Source: Caulobacterales bacterium (GTDB lineage Bacteria > Pseudomonadota > Alphaproteobacteria > Caulobacterales > Caulobacteraceae). From it: DNA of 64,000 bases. A program made the position numbers and the translations under genes. The notes under the pieces are model-generated. The model was not told the DNA's origin, searched no databases, and saw nothing but the letters and a program-made list of their open reading frames with translations. Positions 16,054-25,053 of the stretch are shown here, piece after piece; within the stretch, counting starts at the first letter, position 1, and the number at the start of each line of letters is the position of its first letter. The stretch covers positions 124,001-188,000 of the forward strand of contig JAEKKJ010000010.1 in NCBI GenBank assembly GCA_019510435.1. Direction: 5' to 3'.

Positions 16054-17265
16054 CTACGCCTCCTCGCCCGCCCCCAGTTCCGCCAGCACCTCGTCCGTAT
16101 GCTCGCCCAGCTTGGGCGGGTGGCGGCGGATGTTGGACGGGGTCTTGGCGAACTTCACCGGCGGCTTCATCTGGCGATAGGCGCCCACCTCGGGGTGGTC
16201 GTAGCCCTGGAAGAAGCCCACCGCCTGCAGGTGCGGGTCGGCCGGCAGCTCATCGAGGGTGTTGGTCTTCACCACCGGGATCGACAGCGGCTTCAGGATA
16301 TCCAGCCACTCCTGGGTGGTCTTGGTGAGCGCCGCCTGTTCGATCATGCCGTAGAGCTCGCGGGTGTGCTTGGCGCGCGTGGCGTAGTCGGCGAAGCGGG
16401 GGTCGGTCTTCACCTGCTCGCCGAAGCCGGCGGCGTCGAAGAAATAGTCCCACTGCTTGTCGGTGTAGGGCAGCAGGCCGATGTGGCCGTCCTTGGTCTT
16501 GAACGGCTTGCGGTTGGGGTTGATCACCCGCTGGTAGCCCCACTGGCCGGTCGGCGGCTCGAAGGTGTGGTCGTAGAGGTGCTCCACCAGCAGGAAGCTG
16601 GTCACGCACTCGAACATCGGCACCTCAACGAACTGCCCCTCGCCGGTGCGGGCGCGGTGCAGCAGGGCGGCGGTGACCGCCTGGGAGAGGAAGAGGCCGG
16701 AGACCTTGTCGGCCACCAGGGTCGGCAGGATGCGCGGCGCGGGGTTGCCGTCGGTGCGCGGCAGCAGGTCGGCCATGCCGGAGATCGACTGGATCAGGTC
16801 GTCATAGGCCGGCTCGCCCGCGTAGGGCCCGTCCGAGCCGTAGCCCGCGGCGTGGACAAAGACGATGTCCGGCCGGATCGCCGCCACCTCCTCGTAGGAG
16901 AGGCCCAGCCGCTTCATGCCGTCGTAGCGGATCGAGCTGGCCACCACGTCGCAGCTCTTGATCAGCCGCCGCATCGCCCGCTGGCCGCGCTCGGACTTCA
17001 TGTCGAGGACGACCGAGCGCTTGTTGCGGTTGATGGTCAGGAAGATCGGCCCCATGCCCTTCGGGCAGCCCGGCGGCAGGTGGCCGGCCCAGCGCATGAT
17101 GTCGCCGCCGTCGCCGCGGCCGGAGCCCGGATCCTCCACCTTGATCACGTCCGCGCCCTGGTCGGCCAGGATCTGGGTGCCGTAGGCGCCGTTGACCACG
17201 CTGGTCAGGTCCAGGATGCGGATCCCGCTCAAGGGTCCGGTGGGCTTGTCCGCCAGGCGGGTCAT
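16054..17265 (-). CDS. CaiB/BaiF-family CoA transferase
   Basis: A 403-residue class III CoA transferase, which moves CoA between organic acids through an enzyme-bound anhydride. Seen: LDLTSVVNGAYGTQILADQGADVIKVEDP at the N-terminus, the NRNKRSVVLDMKSERG segment, and PTLVADKVSG, where the Asp is the likely catalytic residue. It lies 25 bases after the IclR gene on the same strand and opposite an acyl-CoA dehydrogenase/hydratase pair, so it probably activates the acid that those enzymes degrade. Confidence 0.9.
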   Translation of the reverse strand: MTRLADKPTGPLSGIRILDLTSVVNGAYGTQILADQGADVIKVEDPGSGRGDGGDIMRWAGHLPPGCPKGMGPIFLTINRNKRSVVLDMKSERGQRAMRRLIKSCDVVASSIRYDGMKRLGLSYEEVAAIRPDIVFVHAAGYGSDGPYAGEPAYDDLIQSISGMADLLPRTDGNPAPRILPTLVADKVSGLFLSQAVTAALLHRARTGEGQFVEVPMFECVTSFLLVEHLYDHTFEPPTGQWGYQRVINPNRKPFKTKDGHIGLLPYTDKQWDYFFDAAGFGEQVKTDPRFADYATRAKHTRELYGMIEQAALTKTTQEWLDILKPLSIPVVKTNTLDELPADPHLQAVGFFQGYDHPEVGAYRQMKPPVKFAKTPSNIRRHPPKLGEHTDEVLAELGAGEEA

Positions 17266-17290
17266 GCGGTTCCTTTCATTGTCTTGAAGC

Positions 17291-18031
17291 TCAATGCGGA
17301 TCGAGGCGGTGGATCAAGCCCCGCAGCTCGCCCACGATGTGATCCTGCTTCTCTTCCAGGCTGGCCACGCGGCCGGCCACGCCCACGGCGAAGGTCCGGC
17401 CGAACGGGCCCTTGGGCAGGGCCGCGGCGATCACGCCCACGCCCGGCGAGATGGCGTTGCGGGAAAAGGCGTAGCCGCGCGCCCGCACCTCGGTCACCCG
17501 CGCCATCATGTCCTCGCGGCTCTGGCCCGCGCCTTCGCCCGCGGCGTTGATGCGGCGGCGCAGGCGCTCGATCTCCGCGTCGCGCTTGGCCGACAGCAGC
17601 ACCAGGCCCAGGCCTGACCGGGCCAGGGGCCGCAGCGTGCCGGGCGGCACGCGCAGCTGCAGCGGCTCAGCGGAATGTATGACGTGGACATACTGGGCGT
17701 GCAGGTCGCTCTGCACCGCCAGGATCACGGTCTCGCCGGTCTTGCGGTTCAGCTCTTCCAGTCCGCCCAGCAGCGGCCCGTCGCCGAACAGCACGCCGGG
17801 CACCCAGTTGCCCAGGGCGGCGATCCGCATGGTCGGGAAATAGGTGCGCCGCTCGCGGTCGTAGTCGAGGTAGCCCAGGGCCACGAGCGACTTCATCAGG
17901 GCCGAGCCGGAAGAGGTGGGATAGCCCAGCTCGTCCAGCACCTCCTTCAGGGCCAGCGGCCGGCGATGGCGCGCGAAGACCTCGAGGATCTCCAGCGCCC
18001 GCTTCGCCGACTTCACCGCGTCCGCCGCCAC
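17291..18031 (-). CDS. IclR-family transcriptional regulator
   Basis: A 246-residue regulator. The N-terminal winged helix (about residues 7-65: ALEILEVFARHRRPLALKEVLDELGYPTSSGSALMKSL) precedes an effector-binding domain ending near residue 240 (SPGVGVIAAALPKG). It starts with GTG 18031, GAGGG five bases upstream. It is the first gene of a unit with the CoA transferase and faces the acyl-CoA dehydrogenase gene, with palindromic operators between. It probably controls both units and itself. Confidence 0.9.
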   Translation of the reverse strand: MAADAVKSAKRALEILEVFARHRRPLALKEVLDELGYPTSSGSALMKSLVALGYLDYDRERRTYFPTMRIAALGNWVPGVLFGDGPLLGGLEELNRKTGETVILAVQSDLHAQYVHVIHSAEPLQLRVPPGTLRPLARSGLGLVLLSAKRDAEIERLRRRINAAGEGAGQSREDMMARVTEVRARGYAFSRNAISPGVGVIAAALPKGPFGRTFAVGVAGRVASLEEKQDHIVGELRGLIHRLDPH

Positions 18032-18054
18032 GTTTCCCTCAAGGATGACTTATG

Positions 18055-18088
18055 TTCCACATATGTGGAAATTCGATCCACATATGGG
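18055..18088. promoter_or_regulatory. palindromic operator pair, likely for the IclR regulator
   Basis: TTCCACATATGTGGAA at 18055-18070 is a perfect 16-bp palindrome. A second, imperfect copy (ATCCACATATGGG) starts 21 bp later, two helical turns on, so both face the same side of the DNA. They lie in the gap between the regulator and the acyl-CoA dehydrogenase. Confidence 0.75.
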
Positions 18089-18161
18089 CCTTAGCCCGTA
18101 GACCTAGTATCCGTTCGCCCGGCCCTGTTCAATGGCCGCAACGACAGGACGAGGAAACGCC

Positions 18162-19328
18162 ATGCACTTCGAGCTCTCCGAAGAGCACCGCATGCTGAAG
18201 GACCTGGTGTCGAAGTTCGTCCGCGACGAGCTGATGCCGCTGGAAGCGTCGGTCATGCAGCGCGAGGCCGAGGGCAAGGGCCTGGGCATCGGCGAGGCCG
18301 AGCACGCGCGCCTCGACAAGGTGGCCGGGGAGCTGGGCCTGTTCGGCCTGGACGCGCCCGAGGACGTGGGCGGGTCTGACCTGCCGATGATGGCCATGGT
18401 GGGCGTCGAGGAGGAGATCGGCCGGACCGTCACCCCCTACACCCTGCCGCCGGACAGCCCGAACCTTCGCATGCTGATGCAGACGGTGACCGACCGCCAG
18501 CGCGAGGCCTACCTGGCCCCCTACGTCGCCGGTAAGACCACCTCGGCCATCGGCATTTCCGAGCCGGGCGCGGGCTCCGATCCCGCCGCCATGACCACCC
18601 GCGCCGTCCGCGACGGCGACGACTGGGTGATCAACGGCCGCAAGATCTGGATCAGCCGCGCCGCCGACGCCGACTTCACCATCCTGATGGCGGTGACCGA
18701 CCAGGAGAAGCGCGCCCGCGGCGGCATCTCCGCCTTCCTGGTCGACAAGGGCACGCCCGGCTTCAACGTCCTGCGCCGCATCCCGATGATCGCCGGCGCC
18801 TACACCTACGAGGTGGCGCTGGAGGACTGCCGGGTCGAGGGCTGGAAGCTGCTGGGCCAGGAGGGCGCGGGGTTTGCACCGATGCAAACCCGCCTCGGCA
18901 CCCGCCGCATCCAGATGGCCGCCTGGTCGGTGGGCATGGCCCAGCGGGCGCTGGACATGATCATCGAGTACGCCCCCCAGCGGAAGACCTTTGGCCTGCC
19001 CCTTTCCGAGCGTCAGGCGATCCAGTTCTGGGTGGCGGAGGCGGCGACCAAGATCCACGCCGCCCGGCTGATGGCCTACGACTGCGCCTGGAAGCTGGAC
19101 AACGGCCGCGACGTGCGCTCCGAGATCAGCATGATCAAGTGGTTCGCCACCGAGATGGCCTATGAGACCGTGGACCGCGCCATGCAGACCTTCGGGGCCA
19201 TGGGTATGACCAAGGAACTACCGCTGCAGCTGATGCAGGCGAAGCTGCGCACCATGCGCATCTACGACGGGCCCACCGAGGTGCATAAGTGGGTCGTGGC
19301 CAGGAACCTGTTGGGGACGAGACGATGA
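18162..19328 (+). CDS. acyl-CoA dehydrogenase
   Basis: A 388-residue FAD enzyme that forms the alpha-beta double bond of an acyl-CoA. Seen: GISEPGAGSDPAAMTTRAVRDGD (FAD/substrate region), NGRKIWISRAADADFTILM, and the C-terminal AMQTFGAMGMTKELPLQ, typical of CaiA-like members. ATG 18162 has GAGGAAA before it. It overlaps the next gene by four bases (ATGA). Substrate unknown; regulated by the IclR operators upstream, by inference. Confidence 0.92.
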   Translation: MHFELSEEHRMLKDLVSKFVRDELMPLEASVMQREAEGKGLGIGEAEHARLDKVAGELGLFGLDAPEDVGGSDLPMMAMVGVEEEIGRTVTPYTLPPDSPNLRMLMQTVTDRQREAYLAPYVAGKTTSAIGISEPGAGSDPAAMTTRAVRDGDDWVINGRKIWISRAADADFTILMAVTDQEKRARGGISAFLVDKGTPGFNVLRRIPMIAGAYTYEVALEDCRVEGWKLLGQEGAGFAPMQTRLGTRRIQMAAWSVGMAQRALDMIIEYAPQRKTFGLPLSERQAIQFWVAEAATKIHAARLMAYDCAWKLDNGRDVRSEISMIKWFATEMAYETVDRAMQTFGAMGMTKELPLQLMQAKLRTMRIYDGPTEVHKWVVARNLLGTRR

Positions 19329-20107
19329 AGAGCGCTTTCGGCGACCATGTGACGGTCGCGCTGGACGGCAGTGTCGCGGTGGTCACCCTGAACCGGCCGC
19401 CGCACAACTTCGTCTCGGTGGAGTTCATGCGCGACCTGGCCGACGCCTGCGCGGCGGTGGACGCCGAGCCGGCGGCCCGGGCCATCGTGCTGCAGACCGA
19501 GGGCAAGACCTTCTCGGGCGGCGCGGACTTCGCCTCGCCCAACGACCGCGTGGCGTCCGGCATGGGCGGCATCAACGACCTCTATGTCGAGGCCGTGCGG
19601 CTCTATTCGGTGGAGACCCCGATGGTGGCGGCGGTGCAGGGCGCGGCGGTGGGCGCGGGCCTGGGCCTGGCGCTGGTGGCCGATTTCCGGGTGGTCAGCC
19701 CCGAGGCGCGGTTCGCGGCCAACTTCGTGAAGCTGGGCTTCCACCCGGGCTTCGGCATCAGCCTGGCCCTGCCGCGCATCGTCGGCGAGCAGAAGGCGGC
19801 GCTGATGATGCTCACCGGCCGGCGGATCAAGGGCGAAGAGGCGCTGGCCTGGGGTCTGGCGGACGAGCTGGCCCCGGCCGAGGAGCTGCGCGCCGCGGCC
19901 CTGCGCCTGGCCGCCGAGATCGCCGAGAACGCGCCCCTGGCGGTGGTCTCCACCCGCAAGACCCTGCGCGCGGGCCTGGCCGAGGCGGTCAAGGCCCGCA
20001 CCGACATCGAGCACCGCGAGCAGGCGATCCTGCGCGCCACGGAGGACTTCAAGGAGGGCGTCCGCTCGGTGGCCGAACGCCGGCCAGGGAACTTCGCCGG
20101 GCGGTAG
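19325..20107 (+). CDS. enoyl-CoA hydratase/isomerase family protein
   Basis: A 260-residue crotonase-fold enzyme. Seen: LNRPPHNFVSVEFM, EGKTFSGGADF and QGAAVGAGLGLALVADFRV, which build the oxyanion hole, then FHPGFGISLALPRIVG. It is translationally coupled to the dehydrogenase before it. One of the two usual hydratase Glu residues is not obvious, so isomerase or another crotonase activity is possible. Confidence 0.88.
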   Translation: MKSAFGDHVTVALDGSVAVVTLNRPPHNFVSVEFMRDLADACAAVDAEPAARAIVLQTEGKTFSGGADFASPNDRVASGMGGINDLYVEAVRLYSVETPMVAAVQGAAVGAGLGLALVADFRVVSPEARFAANFVKLGFHPGFGISLALPRIVGEQKAALMMLTGRRIKGEEALAWGLADELAPAEELRAAALRLAAEIAENAPLAVVSTRKTLRAGLAEAVKARTDIEHREQAILRATEDFKEGVRSVAERRPGNFAGR

Positions 20108-20141
20108 GGCCGGTCTTACCTGGGAGGGCGCTGCTTCGCCC

Positions 20142-20390
20142 CTACCCCGCGCTGAACCGGTGCGCCGCCGCCCGGTCGCACTCCGCCGCCAGTTCCTTGA
20201 ACAGCAGCGACAGGATCACCAGCGCGCGGCCCTCCACGTCCGGCGCCTCGGCGCCCGGGTGCCAGTCGACCGCCATGTCGAAGGCCAGCTCCGGGATCAG
20301 GGCGTTGCGGGCGACGACGCTGACCACGGCGCAGCCCGGCTCGGCGGGCCGCGCGCGGGCGGCCAGGACCCAGGCCAGCTGCTCGCTCAC
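20142..20390 (-). CDS. small hypothetical protein downstream of glk
   Basis: An 82-residue protein starting with GTG directly after the glk stop (no gap), so probably translated by coupling. Seen: AVVSVVARNALIPELAFDMAVDWHPGAEAPDVEGRALVILSLLFKELAAECDRAAAH; mixed alpha/beta, no signal peptide. Family not recognised. Its place at the end of the glk operon hints at a role linked to sugar metabolism. Confidence 0.55.
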   Translation of the reverse strand: MSEQLAWVLAARARPAEPGCAVVSVVARNALIPELAFDMAVDWHPGAEAPDVEGRALVILSLLFKELAAECDRAAAHRFSAG

Positions 20391-21362
20391 CTAGAGCCGC
20401 TCCAGCTGGTCGAGCTGGCGCGCCGCCCCGACGATGGCCGGATAGGGGTGCAGCACCAGGAAGGTCGGGATCCCCTTCACATAGTCGGAGAGCCGGCCCT
20501 TGTCCTCGAAGCGGCTGCGGAAGGCGCCGCCCGACATCCGCTCGGCGATCCGCGGCGCGATCCCGCCCGAGACATAGACGCCGCCGCGGGCGCCGTAGGT
20601 CAGGGCCAGGTCGCCGGCCACCGCCCCATAGATCCGCGCGAACCGGTCCAGGGCCGAGGAGGCCAGGGCGTCACCCACGAGCCCCTCCTTGGTCACCGCC
20701 ACCTCGTCGGCCAGCACGGCCTCCTGGCCGGCCTGGCCCGCAAGCACGCAGTAGATGTCGTAGAGGCCCGGGCCCGACAGCAGCCGCTCGATCGAGACCC
20801 GCCCGTGCTTGGCGTGCAGCCGCCGCCAGATCTCCACCTCCACGTCGTCGAGGGGCGCGAAGGCCGCGTGCCCGCCCTCGGTGGAGATCGGCACGTCGCC
20901 GCGGTCGCTGCGCGCCAGGGCCGCGACGCCGAAACCGGTGCCGGCGCCCAGGGCCAGGATCGGGGCGTCATGCGCCCCGCGGCCGAGCGACGGGCCCAGC
21001 ACCCGCAGCTCGTCGTTCTCCAGCATCGGGCAGGCCAGAGCCTGGGCGGCGAAGTCGTTGATCAGCTCCACCGCCTCGAACTCGAAGTGGGCCAGCAGGT
21101 CCCCCTCCGACACCCGCCAGGCCAGGTTGGTGAACTCGATCTCCCCGTCGATCACCGGACCGGCCACCGCCAGCACCGCCTTCGCCGGGCGCGCCTTGCC
21201 GACCGTGCGGTCCAGGTACTCGGCGATGATGTCGGCCAGGCTCGCGTAGTCCTTGCAGAGATAGGCCCGCGGATTGCGCACGTGCCCCTGGTGATCCACC
21301 ACCGCCAGCCGCGCATTGGTGCCGCCGACGTCGCCGACCAGTCCCGCCCACGCCGGCCGCAT
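20391..21362 (-). CDS. glk: glucokinase
   Basis: A 323-residue cytoplasmic kinase that makes glucose 6-phosphate from glucose and ATP. Seen: the phosphate loop GDVGGTNARLA at residues 10-20, ELINDFAAQA with the catalytic Asp, LALGAGTGFGVA, STEGGHAAFAP and YVSGGIAPR. ATG 21362 shares a base with the edd stop (TGATG), so it is coupled to edd. With edd and pgl it feeds the Entner-Doudoroff pathway. Confidence 0.93.
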   Translation of the reverse strand: MRPAWAGLVGDVGGTNARLAVVDHQGHVRNPRAYLCKDYASLADIIAEYLDRTVGKARPAKAVLAVAGPVIDGEIEFTNLAWRVSEGDLLAHFEFEAVELINDFAAQALACPMLENDELRVLGPSLGRGAHDAPILALGAGTGFGVAALARSDRGDVPISTEGGHAAFAPLDDVEVEIWRRLHAKHGRVSIERLLSGPGLYDIYCVLAGQAGQEAVLADEVAVTKEGLVGDALASSALDRFARIYGAVAGDLALTYGARGGVYVSGGIAPRIAERMSGGAFRSRFEDKGRLSDYVKGIPTFLVLHPYPAIVGAARQLDQLERL

Positions 21363-23173
21363 CAGGCGGCCTCGAACAGGCTGCAGGCGCCGGTGTCGGC
21401 CGTGCCGGCGGCGCGCCGCATCCAGCCGAACAGCTCGCGGCCGTAGCCGGGCGCCGACGGTGGGGCCTTGGCCGGCGTTCGGGCCATCAGCTCGCGAGGG
21501 TCCAGCTTGATGTCCAGGACCCCTTTTTCGGCGTCAACGCGGATGATGTCGCCGTCGCGCACATAGGCCAGCGGTCCGCCCGCCGCCGCCTCGGGCGTCA
21601 CGTGGATGGCCGCCGGCACCTTGCCACTGGCGCCCGACATCCGTCCGTCGGTGACCAGCGCCACCTGGAAGCCCTTGTCCAGCTGCACGCCCAGCGCCGG
21701 CGTCAGCGAGTGCAGCTCGGGCATGCCATTGGCCTTGGGCCCCTGGAAGCGGACCACCGCGATGAAGTCGCGGTTCAGCTGGCCGGCCTTGTGCGCCGCC
21801 AAGAGGGCGTCCTGGTCCTCGAACACCAGGGCCGGCGCCTCGACGATGCGGTGCTGCGGCTTGACGGCGGAGGTCTTCATCACGCCGCGGCCCAGCGGCC
21901 CCTCCAGCACCCGCAAGCCCCCCTCGGCCTCGAACGGATCGTCGGCGGGGCGCAGGATGTCGCGGTTCAGGCTGGCGGCGGGCCCTTCGCGCCAGACCAG
22001 CTGGCCGTCCTGAAGGAATGGCTCCTGCTGGTAGCGGCGCAGGCCGGCGCCGGCCACCGTGACCACGTCATCGTGCACGAGGCCCGCGTCCAGCAGGGTG
22101 CGGGTGACGAAGCTCATCCCGCCGGCGGCGTGGAAGGCGTTCACGTCCTCCGAGCCGTTCGGATAGACCCGCGCGATCAGCGGCGTGACCTTCGACAGGT
22201 CATGGAAGTCCTCCCAGGCGATCCGCACCCCGGCGGCCCGGGCCATGGCCACGATGTGCAGGGTGTGGTTCGTCGACCCGCCGGTGGCCAGGAGGCCGGC
22301 GATGGCGTTGACGATGCTCTTCTCGTCCACCACCGCGGAGAACGGCGTGTAGGCGTTGCCGCCGTCGCGGATCTCCACCGCCCGCTTCGGCGCGGCGGCG
22401 GTGAGGGCGTCGCGCAGCGGCGTGTTCGGCGTGACGAAGGCCGCGCCCGGCAGGTGCAGGCCGGTCATCTCCATCATCATCTGGTTGGAGTTGGCCGTGC
22501 CGTAGAAGGTGCAGGTGCCGGGGCCGTGGTAGCTCTTCATCTCGGAGGTGAGCAGCTCGTCGCGCGTGGCCTTGCCCTCGGCGTAGAGCGCGCGGGTCCT
22601 GGCCTTCTCGGCGTTGGAGATGCCGCTGGTCATCGGCCCGCCCGGCACGAAGATCACCGGCAGGTGGCCGAACGCCGCCGCCCCGATGAACAGCCCCGGC
22701 ACGATCTTGTCGCAGATCCCCAGCATGAGGGCGGCGTCGAAGGCGTCGTGGGTCAGGGAAACGGCCGTGGCCATGGCGATCACGTCGCGGGAGAACAGCG
22801 ACAGCTCCATGCCCGGCCGACCCTGGGTGACGCCGTCGCACATGGCCGGCACCCCACCTGCGTACTGCGCGGTGGCGCCGACCTCATGGGCCGCCTTGCG
22901 GATGATCGGGGGGAAGCGCTCGTACGGCTGGTGAGCCGAGAGCATGTCGTTGTAGGCCGAGACGATGGCCACGTTCGGCGCGGTGGGGTCGCGCATCCGC
23001 TGCTTGTCGCCCTCGGGGGAAGCGGCGAAGGCGTGGGCCCAGTTGGCGCAGGACAGCTTGCCCCGACCCGGTCCCGCGGCGCGCGCCGCCTCCATCCGTT
23101 CCAGATAGTCGGCGCGGCTGTCCTTGCTGCGCTCGACGATGCGGTTCGTGACCGCCTCGGTGACGGGATGCAT
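21362..23173 (-). CDS. edd: phosphogluconate dehydratase
   Basis: A 603-residue FeS dehydratase of the IlvD/Edd family that converts 6-phosphogluconate to 2-keto-3-deoxy-6-phosphogluconate. Seen: [17 protein letters not shown] and [12 protein letters not shown] (cluster Cys), [25 protein letters not shown] and [18 protein letters not shown]. Start 23173 has GGAGG nine bases upstream; a farther in-frame start at 23203 would overlap pgl. It lies five bases after pgl. No eda (aldolase) gene is seen nearby. Confidence 0.95.
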   Translation of the reverse strand: MHPVTEAVTNRIVERSKDSRADYLERMEAARAAGPGRGKLSCANWAHAFAASPEGDKQRMRDPTAPNVAIVSAYNDMLSAHQPYERFPPIIRKAAHEVGATAQYAGGVPAMCDGVTQGRPGMELSLFSRDVIAMATAVSLTHDAFDAALMLGICDKIVPGLFIGAAAFGHLPVIFVPGGPMTSGISNAEKARTRALYAEGKATRDELLTSEMKSYHGPGTCTFYGTANSNQMMMEMTGLHLPGAAFVTPNTPLRDALTAAAPKRAVEIRDGGNAYTPFSAVVDEKSIVNAIAGLLATGGSTNHTLHIVAMARAAGVRIAWEDFHDLSKVTPLIARVYPNGSEDVNAFHAAGGMSFVTRTLLDAGLVHDDVVTVAGAGLRRYQQEPFLQDGQLVWREGPAASLNRDILRPADDPFEAEGGLRVLEGPLGRGVMKTSAVKPQHRIVEAPALVFEDQDALLAAHKAGQLNRDFIAVVRFQGPKANGMPELHSLTPALGVQLDKGFQVALVTDGRMSGASGKVPAAIHVTPEAAAGGPLAYVRDGDIIRVDAEKGVLDIKLDPRELMARTPAKAPPSAPGYGRELFGWMRRAAGTADTGACSLFEAA

Positions 23174-23178
23174 GGCCT

Positions 23179-23841
23179 TCAACCTCCGTGGTGCGGAGAC
23201 CACAAGATGCGCACGGGCGCGCGGGCTTGCGAGAGCAGCCGGGCGACGGGCAGGTCCGCGCCGGCGGACGCCCGCTCGATCACCCCGCGCTTAGCGTCCC
23301 CGGCGATCAGAAGGAAGATGGCGCGCGCATCCAAGAGCGCGCTAAGCGTCAGAGTGACCCGCGCCAGGGGCGGATTGCCGAGGCCCGCCGGCACGGCGCG
23401 CGTCAGGTCCTGGGTGGTCAGGGCGTCCTCCAGCCCCGGGTCGCCCGGGATCAGCGAGGCGATGTGCCCGTCCTCGCCCATGCCCAGCAGCACCGCGTCG
23501 AACGGCAGGAGCGCCGCAAGCGCCGCCGGCTCCGGCTCGGGCCACAGCGGCAGCAGGTGCGCGCGGCCCGCGCCATGCTGCAGCAGGCGACTGCGCACCA
23601 AGCCTGCGTTGGAGGCCGGGTCATCGGCCGGCACGCAGCGGTCGTCGGAGAGGGTGACGATCACCCGGCTCCAGTCCGGCGGCCCGTCGCGGAGGCGGTC
23701 GTAGACGGGCCCGGGCGCGCGTCCGCCCGTGGCGACGAGCGAGGCGCGGGGCCGCAGCCGCAACGCCTCGGCGAGATTGGCCGACACCGCGTGGGCAGCC
23801 GCGTCCGCCAGGGCCTCGGCGGAAGGATAGGTCTCGATCAT
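23179..23841 (-). CDS. pgl: 6-phosphogluconolactonase
   Basis: A 220-residue enzyme that hydrolyses 6-phosphoglucono-lactone. Seen: [42 protein letters not shown] and [16 protein letters not shown], all typical of the DevB/NagB-like family. First gene of pgl-edd-glk. zwf, normally next to it, stands more than 5 kb away beyond three plus-strand genes. Confidence 0.93.
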   Translation of the reverse strand: MIETYPSAEALADAAAHAVSANLAEALRLRPRASLVATGGRAPGPVYDRLRDGPPDWSRVIVTLSDDRCVPADDPASNAGLVRSRLLQHGAGRAHLLPLWPEPEPAALAALLPFDAVLLGMGEDGHIASLIPGDPGLEDALTTQDLTRAVPAGLGNPPLARVTLTLSALLDARAIFLLIAGDAKRGVIERASAGADLPVARLLSQARAPVRILWSPHHGG

Positions 23842-23908
23842 GCGGCCTCCATAACGCCGCGATACCCGCGCCGGCCCATCAAATGAACAGGGATTTCGCC
23901 TGCGCCAT

Positions 23909-23934
23909 GGAACCGCGCATGGGCCAGCCGCGTC
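23909..23934 (+). promoter_or_regulatory. EcfG-like stress promoter before the GT4 gene
   Basis: GGAAC, 17 bases, CGTC; the alphaproteobacterial EcfG/SigT consensus is GGAAC-N16/17-CGTT. The -35 is exact and one base of the -10 differs. It lies 54 bases before ATG 23988 and inside the longer alternative reading frame, which supports the later start. No experiment is available. Confidence 0.45.
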
Positions 23935-23987
23935 TCATCTGTGTCGGGCGCCGCACACAGGATGCGGCGGTTTCTTGCGGAGTCGTC

Positions 23988-25040
23988 ATGCGTATCGCCC
24001 AGGTCCCGCCCCTGTACGAAGCCGTGCCGCCGCGGCTCTACGGCGGAACCGAGCGGGTGGTGGCCCATCTGACCGACGCCCTGGTCGCCCTGGGGCACGA
24101 GGTGACCCTGTTCACCAGCGCCGAGGCCCAGACCAAGGGCCGGCTGGCCATCGTGCGCGATCAGGCCATCCGGCTGGACCCGGCCCGGCTCAAGTCCGAT
24201 CTGGCGGCGCACCTCTACCAGCTGTCGGAAGTGCGCCGCAGGGCCGCCGAGTTCGACGTCATCCACTTCCACACCGACATGATCCACTTCCCGATGTTCG
24301 AGGACCGGGCCCAGCGGACACTGACCACCCTGCACGGGCGGCTGGACCTGAAGGACCTGCCCGAGGTCTACCGCCGCTGGCGGCAGTTCCGCCTGGTCTC
24401 GATCAGCGACGCCCAGCGGCGGCCCCTGCCGCATGCAAACTGGGCGGCCACGGTCCACCACGGCATGAGCGCCGACGCCTACCGCTTCACCTCGCGGCCG
24501 CAGGGGTACCTTGCCTTCCTCGGCCGCATTTCGCCGGAGAAGCGTCCCGACCGCGCCATCGCCATCGCCGCGGCCGCCGGCCGGCAGCTGAAGATGGCCG
24601 CGAAGGTGGATCCCGCCGACCGGAGCTATTTCGAGGAGAAGATCGAACCGCTGATGCTCAACCCGCGGGTCGAATATGTGGGCGAGATCGGCGACGGCGC
24701 GAAGTCCGCCTTCCTGGGCGGCGCCGACGCCCTGCTGTTCCCCATCGACTGGCCCGAGCCCTTCGGCCTGGTGATGATCGAGGCCATGGCCTGCGGCACG
24801 CCGGTCATCGCCTGGGACTGCGGCTCGGTGCCGGAGATCGTCGACGACGGCCTGACCGGCTTCATCGTCCGCTCCGAGACCGAGGCCCTGGCCGCCATCG
24901 CGCGGCTGCCCCAGCTCAGCCGCCAGGCGGTCCGGGCGCGATTCGAGGAGCGCTTCTCATCCGTCGCCATGGCCAAACGCTATCTCGAGATCTATCAGAA
25001 ACTCCCCCAGGAGGAGGCCAAGCTGACCCAGGCCGCCTGA
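23988..25040 (+). CDS. GT4-family glycosyltransferase
   Basis: A 350-residue retaining glycosyltransferase of family 4. Seen: MRIAQVPPLYEAVPPRLYGGTERVV at the start, VIHFHTDMIHFP, LAFLGRISPEKRPDRAI and the E-x7-E motif EPFGLVMIEAMACGTPVIAW near residue 257. Start 23988 has GGAG five bases before it; the frame is open back to 23883 but the family begins here. It is the first gene of a unit with a debranching enzyme and a GH15 hydrolase, so an alpha-glucan or trehalose-related product is likely; the acceptor is unknown. Confidence 0.85.
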   Translation: MRIAQVPPLYEAVPPRLYGGTERVVAHLTDALVALGHEVTLFTSAEAQTKGRLAIVRDQAIRLDPARLKSDLAAHLYQLSEVRRRAAEFDVIHFHTDMIHFPMFEDRAQRTLTTLHGRLDLKDLPEVYRRWRQFRLVSISDAQRRPLPHANWAATVHHGMSADAYRFTSRPQGYLAFLGRISPEKRPDRAIAIAAAAGRQLKMAAKVDPADRSYFEEKIEPLMLNPRVEYVGEIGDGAKSAFLGGADALLFPIDWPEPFGLVMIEAMACGTPVIAWDCGSVPEIVDDGLTGFIVRSETEALAAIARLPQLSRQAVRARFEERFSSVAMAKRYLEIYQKLPQEEAKLTQAA

Positions 25041-25053
25041 CTCCGAAGGACCG

